Origin: Gnetum montanum
Taxonomy: Eukaryota; Streptophyta; Gnetopsida; Gnetales; Gnetaceae
DNA: 64,000 nucleotides
Direction: 5' to 3'
NCBI GenBank assembly: GCA_015680685.1
Contig: MNCI01022649.1
Location: 3,890-67,889 of the forward strand
Positions 11,979-22,579 of this stretch are shown here, piece by piece. The position numbers were made by a program, and so were the translations under genes. The notes beneath the pieces were generated by a model, which searched no databases, was not told the DNA's origin, and saw nothing but the letters and a program-made list of their open reading frames with translations. Numbering within the stretch: position 1 is the stretch's first letter; the number at the start of each line of letters is the position of its first letter.

Positions 11979-12023
11979 CACGTGTCACCCAACTCGAGTC
12001 TAACGTCAAAACCTGTATAAAAG
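11979..12023 (+). promoter_or_regulatory. LTR promoter: G-box/ABRE and TATA box
   Basis: CACGTGTC at 11979-11986 contains the G-box CACGTG and the ABRE core ACGTGTC, bound by plant bZIP and bHLH factors. TATAAAAG follows at 12016-12023. With the 22-bp array directly upstream this is a plausible Pol II promoter for the LTR, transcribing rightward from roughly 12045-12055. Activity is inference. Confidence 0.65.
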
Positions 12024-13664
12024 CCCCAATTTTCCACGAGATTACGATCGGTTGGAAAATTTTGGAGCAAACCAGAGAGAAGAGACGCTGAGAACCAGAG
12101 CAGAGAACCCTATACGCTGGACAACCCTGTACGCTGAACATACAACCTCTACACTGTGCCTATAGTGTGAACCAGCCCACAATCATCCCTGCATCCACCG
12201 GGGCTTTTCGTCCACCTTATGTCAAAGCCACAACTGCGTTAGACCGGTGCATTGTAACTCTCATTTTGAAATGTCATTGTTACATTTTCTTCCTAAAATC
12301 TGTTATAGTTCACATTAATTGTTGCATGTATTCTGTTTACGCTCTTTTACGTTTACGCTCCGTTCGCATCAATTACGTTGTTTACGCTCTGTTTTACGCC
12401 TGTTACGCCGTTCACGTATAACCCAGCGTATAGCACATCGGTGTACGTTTGGGAAAATCCTTGCTTGATCTGTGTGCGGACCATCCAAGGTACTCTGCCT
12501 TCGTTCATTCCAGCTCGCCCTAAGGCGAAGGTAGGGTCTTCTGTGCGTATCCAGTAGTCTCACGGTCTCTGTTTCCTTCCAGCCGGAGACCGACGATTTC
12601 GGACGGTACACTAAACACTTAATTTTGTTCTCCTTGATGATGTATGTAAGTCATCAATTACTTATCTTATATCATAATATATGTTTAATGAAATTTTGGG
12701 TTGCCTACCTTGTAATCAAATTTTTGCTTTGCAGTTAAATGATGTGATGAAAAAACATGACATTCAAGTCTTTCATGTTAGGTATTATTTTAGTTTTTTT
12801 CTACTTGTTGAGCTAAGTGATGCTTGAATAGTATGATGTGACCTAGATTTAGAGTCATTTATACATAAGCATGTAATGTTAATTATTTGTAAGTGGACTC
12901 CAAATTTTGATGTCTATTCTAAAGAATATTGTAAAGTTCCAGGTTTTGTCAAGCAATTGAATCTTCTATTGATTTTTTAGAAAGTTGAGTAGGACATTGT
13001 TAGTTTTCTTAATCTCATTAAGCATATGGAATCTATTTCTATACTATTTGATTTTCATGGATATTTTTTTTTTTTGGTTGAAATCAATTTTCTTAACTTT
13101 AAAAAGGAATTGGTATTACAAATAGATGAAAAGACTTATATTTAGCTAATTACATAATATAATCTTCCTAATTCTTGCAATTTTTATCATCATGAAAGGC
13201 ATTTGTTTAATGCTTATTCTTTTTTACTTAAGATAAAAGATATTGAGGAAAAGAAAAAAACTTGTTAAAGTTGAAGATCTGAGAATCAAGTTAATGTTAA
13301 TAGAAAGAATAATTCAATGGCTATAAAGAAACACATAAAAAAAAAGCTTTTGCAAACATTGTCACTAGTACTAGAAAAAGTATTAATCAAACTAGATACA
13401 TAGCTTGTAAGACAATTTTTTCCTTATTTGACAAAAATACTATTAACTCAAATTTTAAAACTCATGTTGACAAGTGGACTATAGCTAATGGTAAAACTCT
13501 TGACATAAGATCAATCATAAAAGACAGTATGATGGAAAATTTGTCCCATTATTTTCTATTTGATTGTCTTTTCTTTTCTTACAAAAATTAATATTTTGCT
13601 AAAGTTTTTTATTGCTACCTTAAATCTTTTTGCTATCTTAAGTATAGATGTTAAAAGAGATACA

Positions 13665-13680
13665 TATATATATATATATA
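13665..13680. repeat. (TA)n microsatellite
   Basis: A short run of TA dinucleotides inside the LINE remnant. Confidence 0.9.
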
Positions 13681-13740
13681 ATGAAAGTTGCTTTACAATA
13701 AAAAGTTCAACAAAATGGAGTTACTTAATGCCTAAGTTTC

Positions 13741-14820
13741 CTCCCTAAAAAGATAGCGATTTTCATACGCAAGGCTGCTGGTCATCATCCTTGCATATTT
13801 CCTCGAAATGTAAGGAAACCGATTGACTGCAATATGAAAAAACACTTTATAGTAGATCTTAACGAGATCCCACCGACAGCGGTGCAAGTTACAAGATCCT
13901 CGTCTTAGCGATTAGTGATTAGCATGACAGAGTCATCCAAGTGATCCCAAAGTCTACCTCAGAAAACGATACAAATGCGAAATTCGCGTCGTCCTGGTCC
14001 ACAAGCGTGGCTGGCCAGCGTAAGAGAATAAAAATAATAAGATTCTCGTATTCGTTTCAAATATTCTATCGGATATCCGCTACAAAGAATCGATAACCAT
14101 GGAACCTTTGGAAAGGGCGACGCAATTTTCGGAAGAATTGTTTTCGGTTGATCTTTAGAAAACAACGAGTGCCGGTACGCGACCAAAAGTAGCTACCAGT
14201 TTTGCAGGCCGGGTCCGTGGGTGACCTGACAGGTATGTGTATGGTCTTATCTCATTTAATGCTATTCAATGCAACCATGATCCAAATTCCAACCCCAATG
14301 GCACGCAGTAATAATAATAATGTTTCCTTGCGGTCAGGCACCGTCTTCCAAAAGCTGTGCATAAATCCTTAACAAGCTGTACCAAGAAAACAGTACCGTC
14401 AGTCCACTTCAATCCAGATGGATGGATGGATGGATGATGCCAAAATCATATTGGCGTTGCGATGAGCCTGCCAAGTGAGAAGTAAGCGACGGTGGCTTAG
14501 GCTTAGGCTTTGGCTTTTAAAAAGGCCACACGCTGGCTGCCTGCCAAATGTATATCCGCCACGCATACGCAACGTACGCAGACGCAGCTGGTTGGTTTGA
14601 ATTTGATGCTTCCACTCACGTGCGTTCCGTGCATATTTAATTTGGATAAAGGCACGTCTAATTAGAATATTGAAAATATTCTGACCTTGGAATGGTTTTT
14701 TTTTTTTTTGTTTTGACGGCTTCAATTCCTCCTTTTTAAAAAATGCGTAACTAACACTGCACCGCTACTCGTTCACCTTTTTGCTTAATCATGGTACAGC
14801 TCATGTTACGCTTTGGTTTT
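13741..14820. other. Low-copy sequence without a recognised gene
   Basis: GC content rises relative to the flanks and no transposon match is visible. Short open frames on the minus strand (13959-14186, 14399-14725) show no family resemblance. A GATG tetranucleotide run lies at about 14419-14437. This may be the edge of the host gene island. Confidence 0.4.
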
Positions 14821-14825
14821 TTAAA

Positions 14826-15204
14826 CAATGAAGTGTTAGGTTGGTGGTATGGGTTTTGGTTTTTTAAACAATGAAATGTTACGTTGGTGGTATGGGTCTC
14901 GGCCTCGTGACGTTAGGTTCGTGACGTTAGGCTGGTGATATGGGTCTCGGCCTCGTGACCTTAGGTCACAAGTTTGATTTTACTAGGTAGCATTAAGTTG
15001 TAAACTTTTATAAATCATAACAATGAGGTGTTAGCCAAGTGGTACGGGTCTTGGCTTAGTTATAAATTTCTATAAATCTTAGGGTGTACCCATGTTTCAC
15101 TTATTTTGGGTTCCAACACACATGCCACCCCACATCCCCGTGTCGCTCCCTGTGGTATGCACACATGCTTCTATAAATCTTGGGTGTACCTATGTTTCAA
15201 TTAT
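14826..15204 (+). mobile_element. Tandemly repeated, partly deleted SINE copies
   Basis: The SINE head (AATGAGGTGTTAGCC-AGTGGTA type) appears about four times between 14826 and 15050, with the TATGGGTCTCGGCCTCGTGAC segment repeated. The SINE tail (TATGTTTCACTTATTTTGGG) appears at about 15089-15112, and a second, partial one at 15187-15204. Only one set has an intact B-box-like stretch (AGGTCACAAGTTTGATTTT, near 14964). This looks like local duplication of a SINE, perhaps by replication slippage. Confidence 0.6.
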
Positions 15205-16034
15205 TGATGACATTAAGGTCAAGTTACATTATAAAAGGTTCATCACTTACAGCCATAGTGCTCATCCTGCTAAGCAAGCTTTGAGAAGGTTGGCAGATGA
15301 GCAAAAGCTTAACAACCACTTTGAGCAGTTACACCAACTAAGGTCTTCAACTTGTGAAATGAGTACCTTACCATCACTACAAATGATGGTAAATTATGGA
15401 ATGAATTCTTTAATAAAGAAGTTATTATATTAACCTCATCTACCATCATCATTTACAGTTTAATTTAAGAGATCATTGGAACTTTATAATACAATTTACG
15501 TCCATCAAATTTGTCTAGTCTATGCTTGCAGGAAAAAAATTCTTCTGTTTACAAGTTTAAAAAGTATTCACTTAAAAAATTAACATTGCTAATCCAACAA
15601 TTCTTGAAAAGTTTAATGGTGAGAGATAGCTTTGTGTATACTATGTGAATGCCTAACACCCACCTCAAATCTCAATGAAATGTCGAATCCCTAGTCCAAT
15701 ACCAACCAACCATTGTCCCTTTACTATAGATATTTTTTCTCATTAAGCTTGAATCCAAGGCATGGAAGTTATCTACTCACATTACTAGTAAATTATAAAG
15801 TTTCCTTCTATAAATTATCTACAGAACCATGAAGTCATGGAGCTGATTCGTTGAACCCTTATTATGTATTAAAGTTTCATGAGATATGTCACATACTTAT
15901 GAAGATCTTGAATTGAAGAGTGTTGACCGCAGTTCCAAAACGTCCAATTCCATGCAGAAGAATGACATAACCAACTGCTGTATGCATAATCACATGCCTT
16001 GTTTTGGCCCTAGTGTATGGAAATATACACACAT
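15205..16034. other. Sequence without a recognised gene
   Basis: An open stretch (15092-15433, plus) starts inside SINE sequence and has no family resemblance. Nothing else can be supported. Confidence 0.35.
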
Positions 16035-16490
16035 CTTGGCCAAAATGTCCACAGGCAATGTGGCTAATATTGACGTCAGCGAGTATTTGAGCAATCATGT
16101 GGATTAAGAGTTCTACTTTTACATACATATTCAAGATTTGTGGGCTGCAGCTGACACAGAAATGCGTCTTTCATGACGAACGAACTTGTCCGTCAAATTG
16201 CAGACTTACCAGACACAGGAACAAAGAGGCAACGCCACCGCTACGACCAGTGACCGAGTTTAGTCTTCGGAAGAAAACTGCACTGCAATCCGATGCTGGG
16301 GCTTGACCGTTTAAAGCGAAAAATCGTCAGTCTCTCCCACACGGCAACCACGCGATGGGCAAATTGCTTCTTCGGTAATCAAGACCGACGACGCTTCTGA
16401 TTCGCTGCTTCGCTTTCGAAATTTAATACAAAAGACGAAGAGGATTCGGTATTCATACACCGAAGCTGCGCTGGAAGAATCGGGCTACGT
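16035..16490 (+). repeat. Upstream segment of the gene, duplicated in inverted form at 62030-62460
   Basis: The reverse complement of about 62030-62460 aligns through this segment with substitutions and small indels. Shared blocks include TTGTCCGTCAAATTGCAGA, GCTACGACCAGTGACC, TTAGTCTT, TCGCTGCT and TATTCAT-CAC. The segment ends some 300 bp before the start codon. A TGACGTCA (bZIP/as-1-type site) at 16071-16078 is not conserved in the other copy. Confidence 0.8.
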
Positions 16491-16792
16491 GATTTGCCGG
16501 GCAGAAAAACGGTGCCCATTTGAGGTCGTCCTTAGTCTCCACGGAATTTCGTCCCACCCGACTGGAAACATCCTCGGCTCTGCTGTACTTGCACCTGCAC
16601 GCGCTTCTATTTATTCATCCCCAGCAAGGGGGAAGGCGCCGAAGCTCTAGCAGATGATAGGATTATACCGTCCGATCTTTGTTATTAACCAAGCTCTCCA
16701 GAACCAGTTCGTCATTTTCAGAAAGAAAGCACGAAAGAAACAAATAGTGGAAGAAGCAAAAAAGGTGCATCTGCAGGAAATTGAAGCAAATA

Positions 16793-18347
16793 ATGTCGAC
16801 GATGATGCAGCAGCACAAGATTTGGTTCGGCATCTTCAAACCCAACGACGGCTTCGCCATTGATGACGCCGCCGCGCACATCGTCTCGGTCGTCGCCAGC
16901 GCCGAACGAAATATTAAGCTCCATACCGTCGTCCTCGCCAGTCTCAGCGATTCCTGGGTATGTTCCTTCTGCAACCCCCGTTCAAGCAATTTGCTTTGAG
17001 CTTTTTCAGATTGGGAACAAATAATTCGGTATCACTTGCTGATCTTGTTCAATTTCGTCTGGAGACCCTCAGAATTTAGTTTGGGCTATCTGTTTTCAAG
17101 ATTTTTTTTGCAATCTTAGTAAAAATCGTTTGAGACCGAACGTTGAGCGTAAACCCATCTCAGGATTGGACTTTTAGGGTAGGAAATATTTAGGTTCAGC
17201 TTCAACAACAATTTTTAAGAGGATCTTTCGTTATTTTTTTTAATTAGCATAGAACTCACAGATACATGAACCTTAGAATTGAATCTGGTTCGATGAGGTT
17301 ACCAAGCTTCCGACAAGCAATCTCCTCAGCAAATGATGAAATCATCGTTAGAAGGTTTTGTACGATGTTGATACAGCAGATTTCAGTCTGTCATATCTGT
17401 GATATATTTATCTGTTTTATTCGCGTAGGTAAGAAAAAGAAAACAAAAAAGGTAAAAACAAGTTTACACAGCTTTATTACAAAGTATTGTACAAGAATTG
17501 AACGTGATCATTCCCCACACCCATTGTTTCGTCTATTCAGCTTAACCATTCATGGCCGATGCAAATCTGCTTTCTAGCTACTCCCTTGAGTCTCACATTA
17601 GAAAACTCCTTTACAGCATCACTCATCTGGCTATTTATTTCACAAATGAGATATTCAGAGTACAAGCTGTGCTATAATAAAATCTGAACACAAAAACTGG
17701 ATGTATTCAAATTTGTCCACGGGAACCTTCTGGATCTGTCACAGCACACCAGATTCAAACCTTCGTTTCACGGAATTTGATTCTATAACGCGCAGCTTTT
17801 TTGGACTGTAAGACGAGTAAATGAAACTCTGGTGCTAATGATGCAGGTTGCAGTAGTCTGCAAAGGAGCCTGGGACAGAATTGGGGAGCTGCTACAGAGC
17901 CAGAGCGGAGGAATAGTTCGTGAAGTGGATTCGGGAACCTTCGATCTCATATCGGAGGAGCGCAGGGACGAGGAAGCGAACAAGGAACTGCGTGTTGGGC
18001 AGACTGTAAGTGTTCGGCGAATATACACAGATGCGGCAGAAACACAGGAACTGATGGCCTACAGTTGTTTAGCAGTCCAGAAAGCCTACTTCAATACCAC
18101 AGCCGGTCTCAGAACTTACGCCTTCTATACTTCAGAGGCCTGTCGCCTCATCGTCGGCCTGGCCCTGTGGGATAATGCCGAATCGGCCTTCGCCATGGTG
18201 GATCCCCGCGGACCCGGCAGCCCTGCTGAAGCATACTGGATCGGTCTCCGCGCCTCCAAGCTCAAATTCGAGGTTTGCCGCGTCATTTACGCTCATTCCC
18301 ATTCTCAGTGTCGTTCTCGGCCTCGGCCTCAGATTCAGGACTCGTAA
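16793..18347 (+). CDS. Two-exon unrecognised plant protein, about 221 aa
   Basis: I join exon 1 (16793-16957) to exon 2 (17847-18347). The intron (16958-17846, 889 bp) has a good donor TGG|GTATGT and acceptor ATGCAG|GTT, is phase 0, and keeps the frame. The start is the first in-frame ATG (MSTMMQQHKIWFG). Both exons are GC-rich with plant-like codon use, unlike the AT-rich flanks. The protein has no signal peptide or membrane span. Its second half contains TAGLRTYAFYTSEACRLIVG, then LALWDNAESAF, a pattern reminiscent of dimeric alpha/beta-barrel (antibiotic biosynthesis monooxygenase-like) folds, but I do not recognise the family. The last 24 residues are low-complexity (RSRPRP), so the true gene may splice again after KLKFE (GAG|GTTTGC). 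Regulation is unknown. It is the only likely intact host gene here. Confidence 0.7.
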
Positions 18348-18614
18348 TACAGCGCAAATTTGGATTTGGAATCGGATTTTTCATTTATAACGGGCAGGCA
18401 TCTGGATTCTGTATGATAACAACAACAACAAAAACAACATTGTAACAACGACAACAATTGACGATTTGATTTGATTTGATTCTTTGGGCACAAGTTTCAG
18501 GATTGATGGATTCATGAATCTTGATCCATGCTCGGTTACTATTCTTTTGGCACGGCTGCGGTGCATGTAATTAATCAATGACTGTGTGATTGTAAATTCA
18601 ATGAATGTAGAAAC

Positions 18615-18620
18615 AATAAA
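18615..18620 (+). terminator. Polyadenylation signal AATAAA
   Basis: AATAAA lies 268 bp after the stop codon of the two-exon gene, following a TTTGATTTGATTTGATT-rich stretch typical of plant 3' UTRs. This supports transcription ending shortly after. Confidence 0.5.
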
Positions 18621-19436
18621 ATGGTGTTATGGTTTTCACTTCGTTTCCTTTTTTTCATTTTTTGTTGTTGGGCTAAGAAGTTTGAATGGATCGTTCCTGT
18701 TTCGTCTGGCCGACCGTGTTGGCCCAGTGTTTGATGGCGAACACGGGCAATGAATGGAGGACTGTGGCGATCATGGGCTACCGTGCGAGTCAAGTTTCTT
18801 TGCTTTAACTGCATTTCTGCTGGCAATTTGCCTTTTTTCCGAACTCTGCTTTCATTTGGCGTGGAACGAGAATTGGCTCGAGTGTGAAAACGTTGAAAAA
18901 TCGCCGCGCGCGAGCAATATATCTACACATTCCAAAAGCGTGGCCGTCACGCACAAAAAATTTCGAAGCCATACATTGGAAAATAAAAACGAACGGTGTA
19001 CGACCATGGAAAACTTTCGTATTGACGCTTTACGTGGAGCAATTCCATTGGCGCACTAGACGTTTGAATTAATTCGTATGGTTTGGGTTTTAATTACGTG
19101 TAGGCGGTGCCTGGGCCACCAAGTTAATGTGGCAGAAGACTTTCGCTAATTCAGTCCTTCACAAGTCGCGTGCTGCAGGGCAATGATTCAGCACCAACCC
19201 TCTTTAAATTATATCCATCTGCTTTTCGTCCTTGTTTAAAAGGTGTTTTTAATTAACGTTTTTAAGGAATGGATTATTCAAAATATTACATGGACTTTCT
19301 TATCTCTCGTTTCTTTGTTCAACCCATTTGCAATTTTTCCCAAATTTAAGCGCCACTTACAAGGCCCGTTGGGACGATGATCTTGTATTTTTTTGTTTAA
19401 TTAGAAGAGATTTAGAAGTTTTATCCATAATTAATT
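18621..19436. other. Low-copy sequence without a gene
   Basis: No family resemblance in any frame. Base composition is mixed. Probably the 3' flank of the gene. Confidence 0.4.
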
Positions 19437-19585
19437 ATGAAATAAGGCGTTAGCTTGGTACTAAGACATTTAATTTAGAAGCTCTAAGTTATGGGCCTGA
19501 TTCTAATGAGCAAGGATGAGTTATAAAGTTCTAATTGAACTTGGAGTATACCTATGGTTAACTTATTTTGGGTTCCGATATCCCT
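19437..19585 (+). mobile_element. tRNA-derived SINE
   Basis: Head AAGGCGTTAGCTTGGTACTAAG with an A-box-like core, middle GAAGCTCTAAGTTATGGGCCTGATTCTAATG (B-box-like), and tail TTAACTTATTTTGGGTTCCGAT. It is the fullest-length plus-strand copy of the family at 5669 and 57535. Confidence 0.7.
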
Positions 19586-20559
19586 TCGTACCTAAAAGCT
19601 TTCTCCATAATCAATAAAAATGATTTGTGGAGCGCACTTTCTATATCTAGCAATGACATTTTGTAAGAAACAATAAACACATTTTTACATGCAAAACACG
19701 CCCTCGGAAGTCTATGAGGTTTGCTACACTCCTTAATTCGAAGGATTTGATTTAGAAAAAAAAAAAAACCAGATCTTCCAGCTGAACCGTCTAAACCTTT
19801 TGGTCTGTTTTGGTGGATGAAGTGACCCGGCGATTATAAAACATAACCGCGGGACTTTTCTCTGAAAAAAACTTAGGGGGTACAAACATCGCGTGATACC
19901 TGCCAAAGTAGCTCAGTAATGGTCATCGCCCACATTGTTATACAGATAGGAAGCAGCCAATTGTGTACCCACATATGGTGATAGTTACGTCACAGCGTTG
20001 GACATAATTATATACACATTGTTGGGCGTCTATGGCTAAAATTTTTTAAACTTCACCATGGCTTGTTGTAAGTCTATATGAGGCTTTGTGCATGGCGCAT
20101 TTTTCCTAGCACAGGGTAAACCAGTGTGTACAATTTCGTATGTATGGCTGATCGGAGATCACTACCAATTTATGCTTTATGCGGACATGATCATGGTTAG
20201 CAATTATAATAATGGCGAAGAAAGGAGAGAGCACAATTGTTATGTTACTATGCACAATCTCACGTCACGGTAAACTGAGTGATAGACTTAACAAATGTTA
20301 TATTTACAATCATGTGCAGGACTCATAGCAATTTGCTGTGCAAACACTAACGGGCCTGTAACAGTTGTTAAAATTGACCGATTGAGAGAGGATGGTTGGC
20401 ATTAGGATGACACTTAGCTTTCTAGGAAAAAGCTCTTTTTTCTTACATTACAAAGAAGATAATATAGTTATATTTGTAAGAAGAGGCTACTTGATCAAAG
20501 TAGAGGAAGACTTTTTGAATAATTTGAATAGGTAATGATGGAGGGTGGTTTTTTGTGGA
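19586..20559. other. Sequence without a recognised gene
   Basis: Mixed composition; no coding, RNA or repeat signal that I can support. Confidence 0.4.
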
Positions 20560-21900
20560 TTTACTACATGTTGGTAGATGCGATGTTTTTTTGGTGAATC
20601 TGATTTTTTTCAATAATGTTTTTTGCAATGGATTTGATGTTTCTTCCAATATGAACTTTTAATGTATGTGATGTTTCTCCAACAAATCTTACATTTTTTA
20701 GTTCACTATCTTTCTAAGGTGGATCTTATTTCTCTAGAATTCCCTTATCAAGGATTCTACATTACTCCCACCTTCTCCAACCAATGTTGAAATTTATGCT
20801 TCTTTTATTGATGTGAAAATTTTCTGTTGATTCTTAAAACATAGATTTATAAGGTGGTAAGAAAAAAGTTGTGATGTCTGTTTTTTAGTGATTCTAATGT
20901 AACTAAGACACCCAATTTTGTTCTTCCTAATAATGTATATGAGTTATTGATTGCAAATCTTTCCTCATAATATGTGTTCATTCAAAGTTTGGGTTACTTG
21001 CCTTGTAATCAAAGTTTCATTTTACAGTTAAATGATATGATAGAAAAACATGACATCGAAACCCTTCATGCCAGATATTATTCTTGTTTTTTCTACTTAT
21101 TCAGTTAGGTAATGGTTCGATGATCTAGTGTTGCCTAGATATAGCATTGTTTATACATAAATATGTAATGCTAAACATGCATAAGTAGACTCCAAATTTT
21201 GATGTTCAATTTAAAGAATATGCTAAAGTTCCATGTTTTGTCAAGTTATATAATCTTCCATTGATTTTTTAGAAAGTTGAGCAGGAAATTGTTAGTCTTT
21301 TTAGTCCCATTAAGCACATAGAGTCTATTTCTACAACTTTTGGTCTTTGTATATGATTTTTTTTATTGAAATCAACCTTGTCAAATGTAAAAAAGAATTG
21401 GTATTACAAACAAAAGGAAACACTTTTATTTATTCAATTACATATTATAATCTTCCTAATTCTTACAACTTTTGTTGTCATGAGGAACATTTGTTTAATG
21501 TTTATCTTTTTCTACTAAAAAAGAAAGATTCTAAAGAAAAGAAAAAATGTATTAAAATGAAAGATACAAAAAATTAAGTTAGTGTCAATGATAAAAATGA
21601 TCAAATGATAATAAAGAATCCATAGATGATAGAAGCTCATATACATATTTTTAATGGTACTAGACAAACAAATAGCTCATAAGGCAAACTCGAAGATAAA
21701 AGCTAGTGTCGATAAGAAGGTTATAGGGGATGGTGAAGATTTCTAATGTAGGATCAATGAAAAGTGAGAAGGTAAAAAAGTTTCACAGGTGGTACCAATT
21801 TCTTGCTTTGATACAAATATTGGTATTAAAACACGACTCTCTATCTAGAATTCTTTTACTATTTTAAGTTCAAGCATGGATGTTGAAAAGTGATGTAAAT
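20560..21900 (+). pseudogene. LINE ORF1-like remnant, copy III (uninterrupted)
   Basis: This is the most complete copy. Plus-strand translation, with shifts, runs through a DUF4283-like region (PNFDVHSKEY-type, near 21195-21225; then VEQEIVSLF, PIKHIESIS). It then gives LVKCKKELVLQTKG and LPNSYNFCCHEEHLF, a degenerate CCHC zinc knuckle (about 21460-21505), before a lysine-rich tail. In plant LINEs this is the nucleic-acid-binding first ORF. No ORF2 (endonuclease/RT) follows, so it is a fragment. It is the reference for reading copies I and II. Confidence 0.65.
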
Positions 21901-22579
21901 TTGTTAAGATTGAGACCTTCTTCTCTATTAACAATTAATTTTATTCCCTTATTTTTTCAATGTATTAATTGTAAAGCTATTCACTTGAGTAGATATTCCT
22001 AAAATCAAAAAGTTTTTTTCTTCCATATATTTTTTTCGATGATGTCTACTTAGTGTCAAGCTAGTTCAAGTCATATTTCATATATTGTTATATTTTGAAT
22101 TTTTTCATACTAGTTTCAAATCCTTTTTAGTAGTATTGAATAGTAATAAGAAGCAAGAGATTATTTATATGCAAGTTTGCAAAAGTTGATACATTTATTA
22201 TTTTTATTTAAAAGCATGTATAAATTTCTTTTTAAAATTAATAATTAATTAATTCATATTACATAAAAACAAGAAGTGGTGATGGACAAGGCCTTATTTT
22301 TTAAATTTTTAATGCTTTTGAATTATGGTTATTAATTTAGTTATTAATTAGTTTTCAAATTGAAAAGTTAATAAGTTGGAAATTACTAGGAATCAAACTT
22401 GAGATTTTATGAATAAAAAATCCAATAGGAGTGGTTATATCTTTTTCTATAATACATGATTTTGATTATAGAGGCTACCATTCTTCATTAATTTCTAAAA
22501 CTCCATTTCTATTCACATTATTAAGATTTAGCTTAATTTCTAGAGATTCTCTAAATTTTCTTTCTAGATAATTTTCTAT
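21901..22579. other. AT-rich sequence without a gene
   Basis: Strongly AT-rich. Nothing coding. It may include the 3' end of the Penelope-like element below. Confidence 0.35.

Larger units (their letters stand above)
10664..12615 (+). mobile_element. Solo LTR-like insertion with 22-bp GTATAC tandem array, TSD CTAAA
   Basis: The insert 10669-12610 (1942 bp) is flanked by CTAAA at 10664-10668 and 12611-12615, and its removal rejoins the LINE remnant. It ends in CA (GGACGGTACA); the start TAAAACACC may be a mutated TG. Its order is that of an LTR: a tandem array (U3), a G-box, a TATA box, then about 590 bp of R-U5-like sequence. No internal domain or coding sequence is present. The LTR family was not recognised and is unrelated to the GATATC family. 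It is markedly more GC- and CpG-rich than its AT-rich host. Confidence 0.7.
10370..13740 (+). pseudogene. LINE ORF1-like remnant, copy II, split by a solo LTR
   Basis: 10370-10668 and 12616-13740 are collinear with the uninterrupted copy III (20560-21900). The 5' part carries a short motif repeated with variation (GATTTGATGTTTCTCC-like). The 3' part translates as LPNSCNFYHHERHLF, a decayed CCHC knuckle, followed by a lysine-rich tail. Removing 10669-12610 plus one CTAAA restores the line seen in copy III. Stops throughout make it a pseudogene. Confidence 0.65.

Noticed and set aside
10762-12091. Long open frames (413, 429 and 255 residues) as genes for a repetitive protein
   Set aside because: They overlap in all three forward frames and arise from the stop-free 22-bp array; their ends lie in LTR sequence and there is no codon bias or conserved domain.
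10664-12615. Mutator-type DNA transposon with a 9-10 bp duplication
   Set aside because: An imperfect longer duplication (CTAAAxACAC) can be imagined, but there are no terminal inverted repeats and the interior has LTR promoter order; a 5-bp CTAAA duplication explains the site fully.
15092-15433. 113-residue plus-strand protein
   Set aside because: Begins in SINE tail sequence, no family resemblance, no supporting splice or promoter signals.
18754-19059. Additional exon or gene after the two-exon gene
   Set aside because: Follows the AATAAA signal, has no recognisable domain, and composition is not coding-like.
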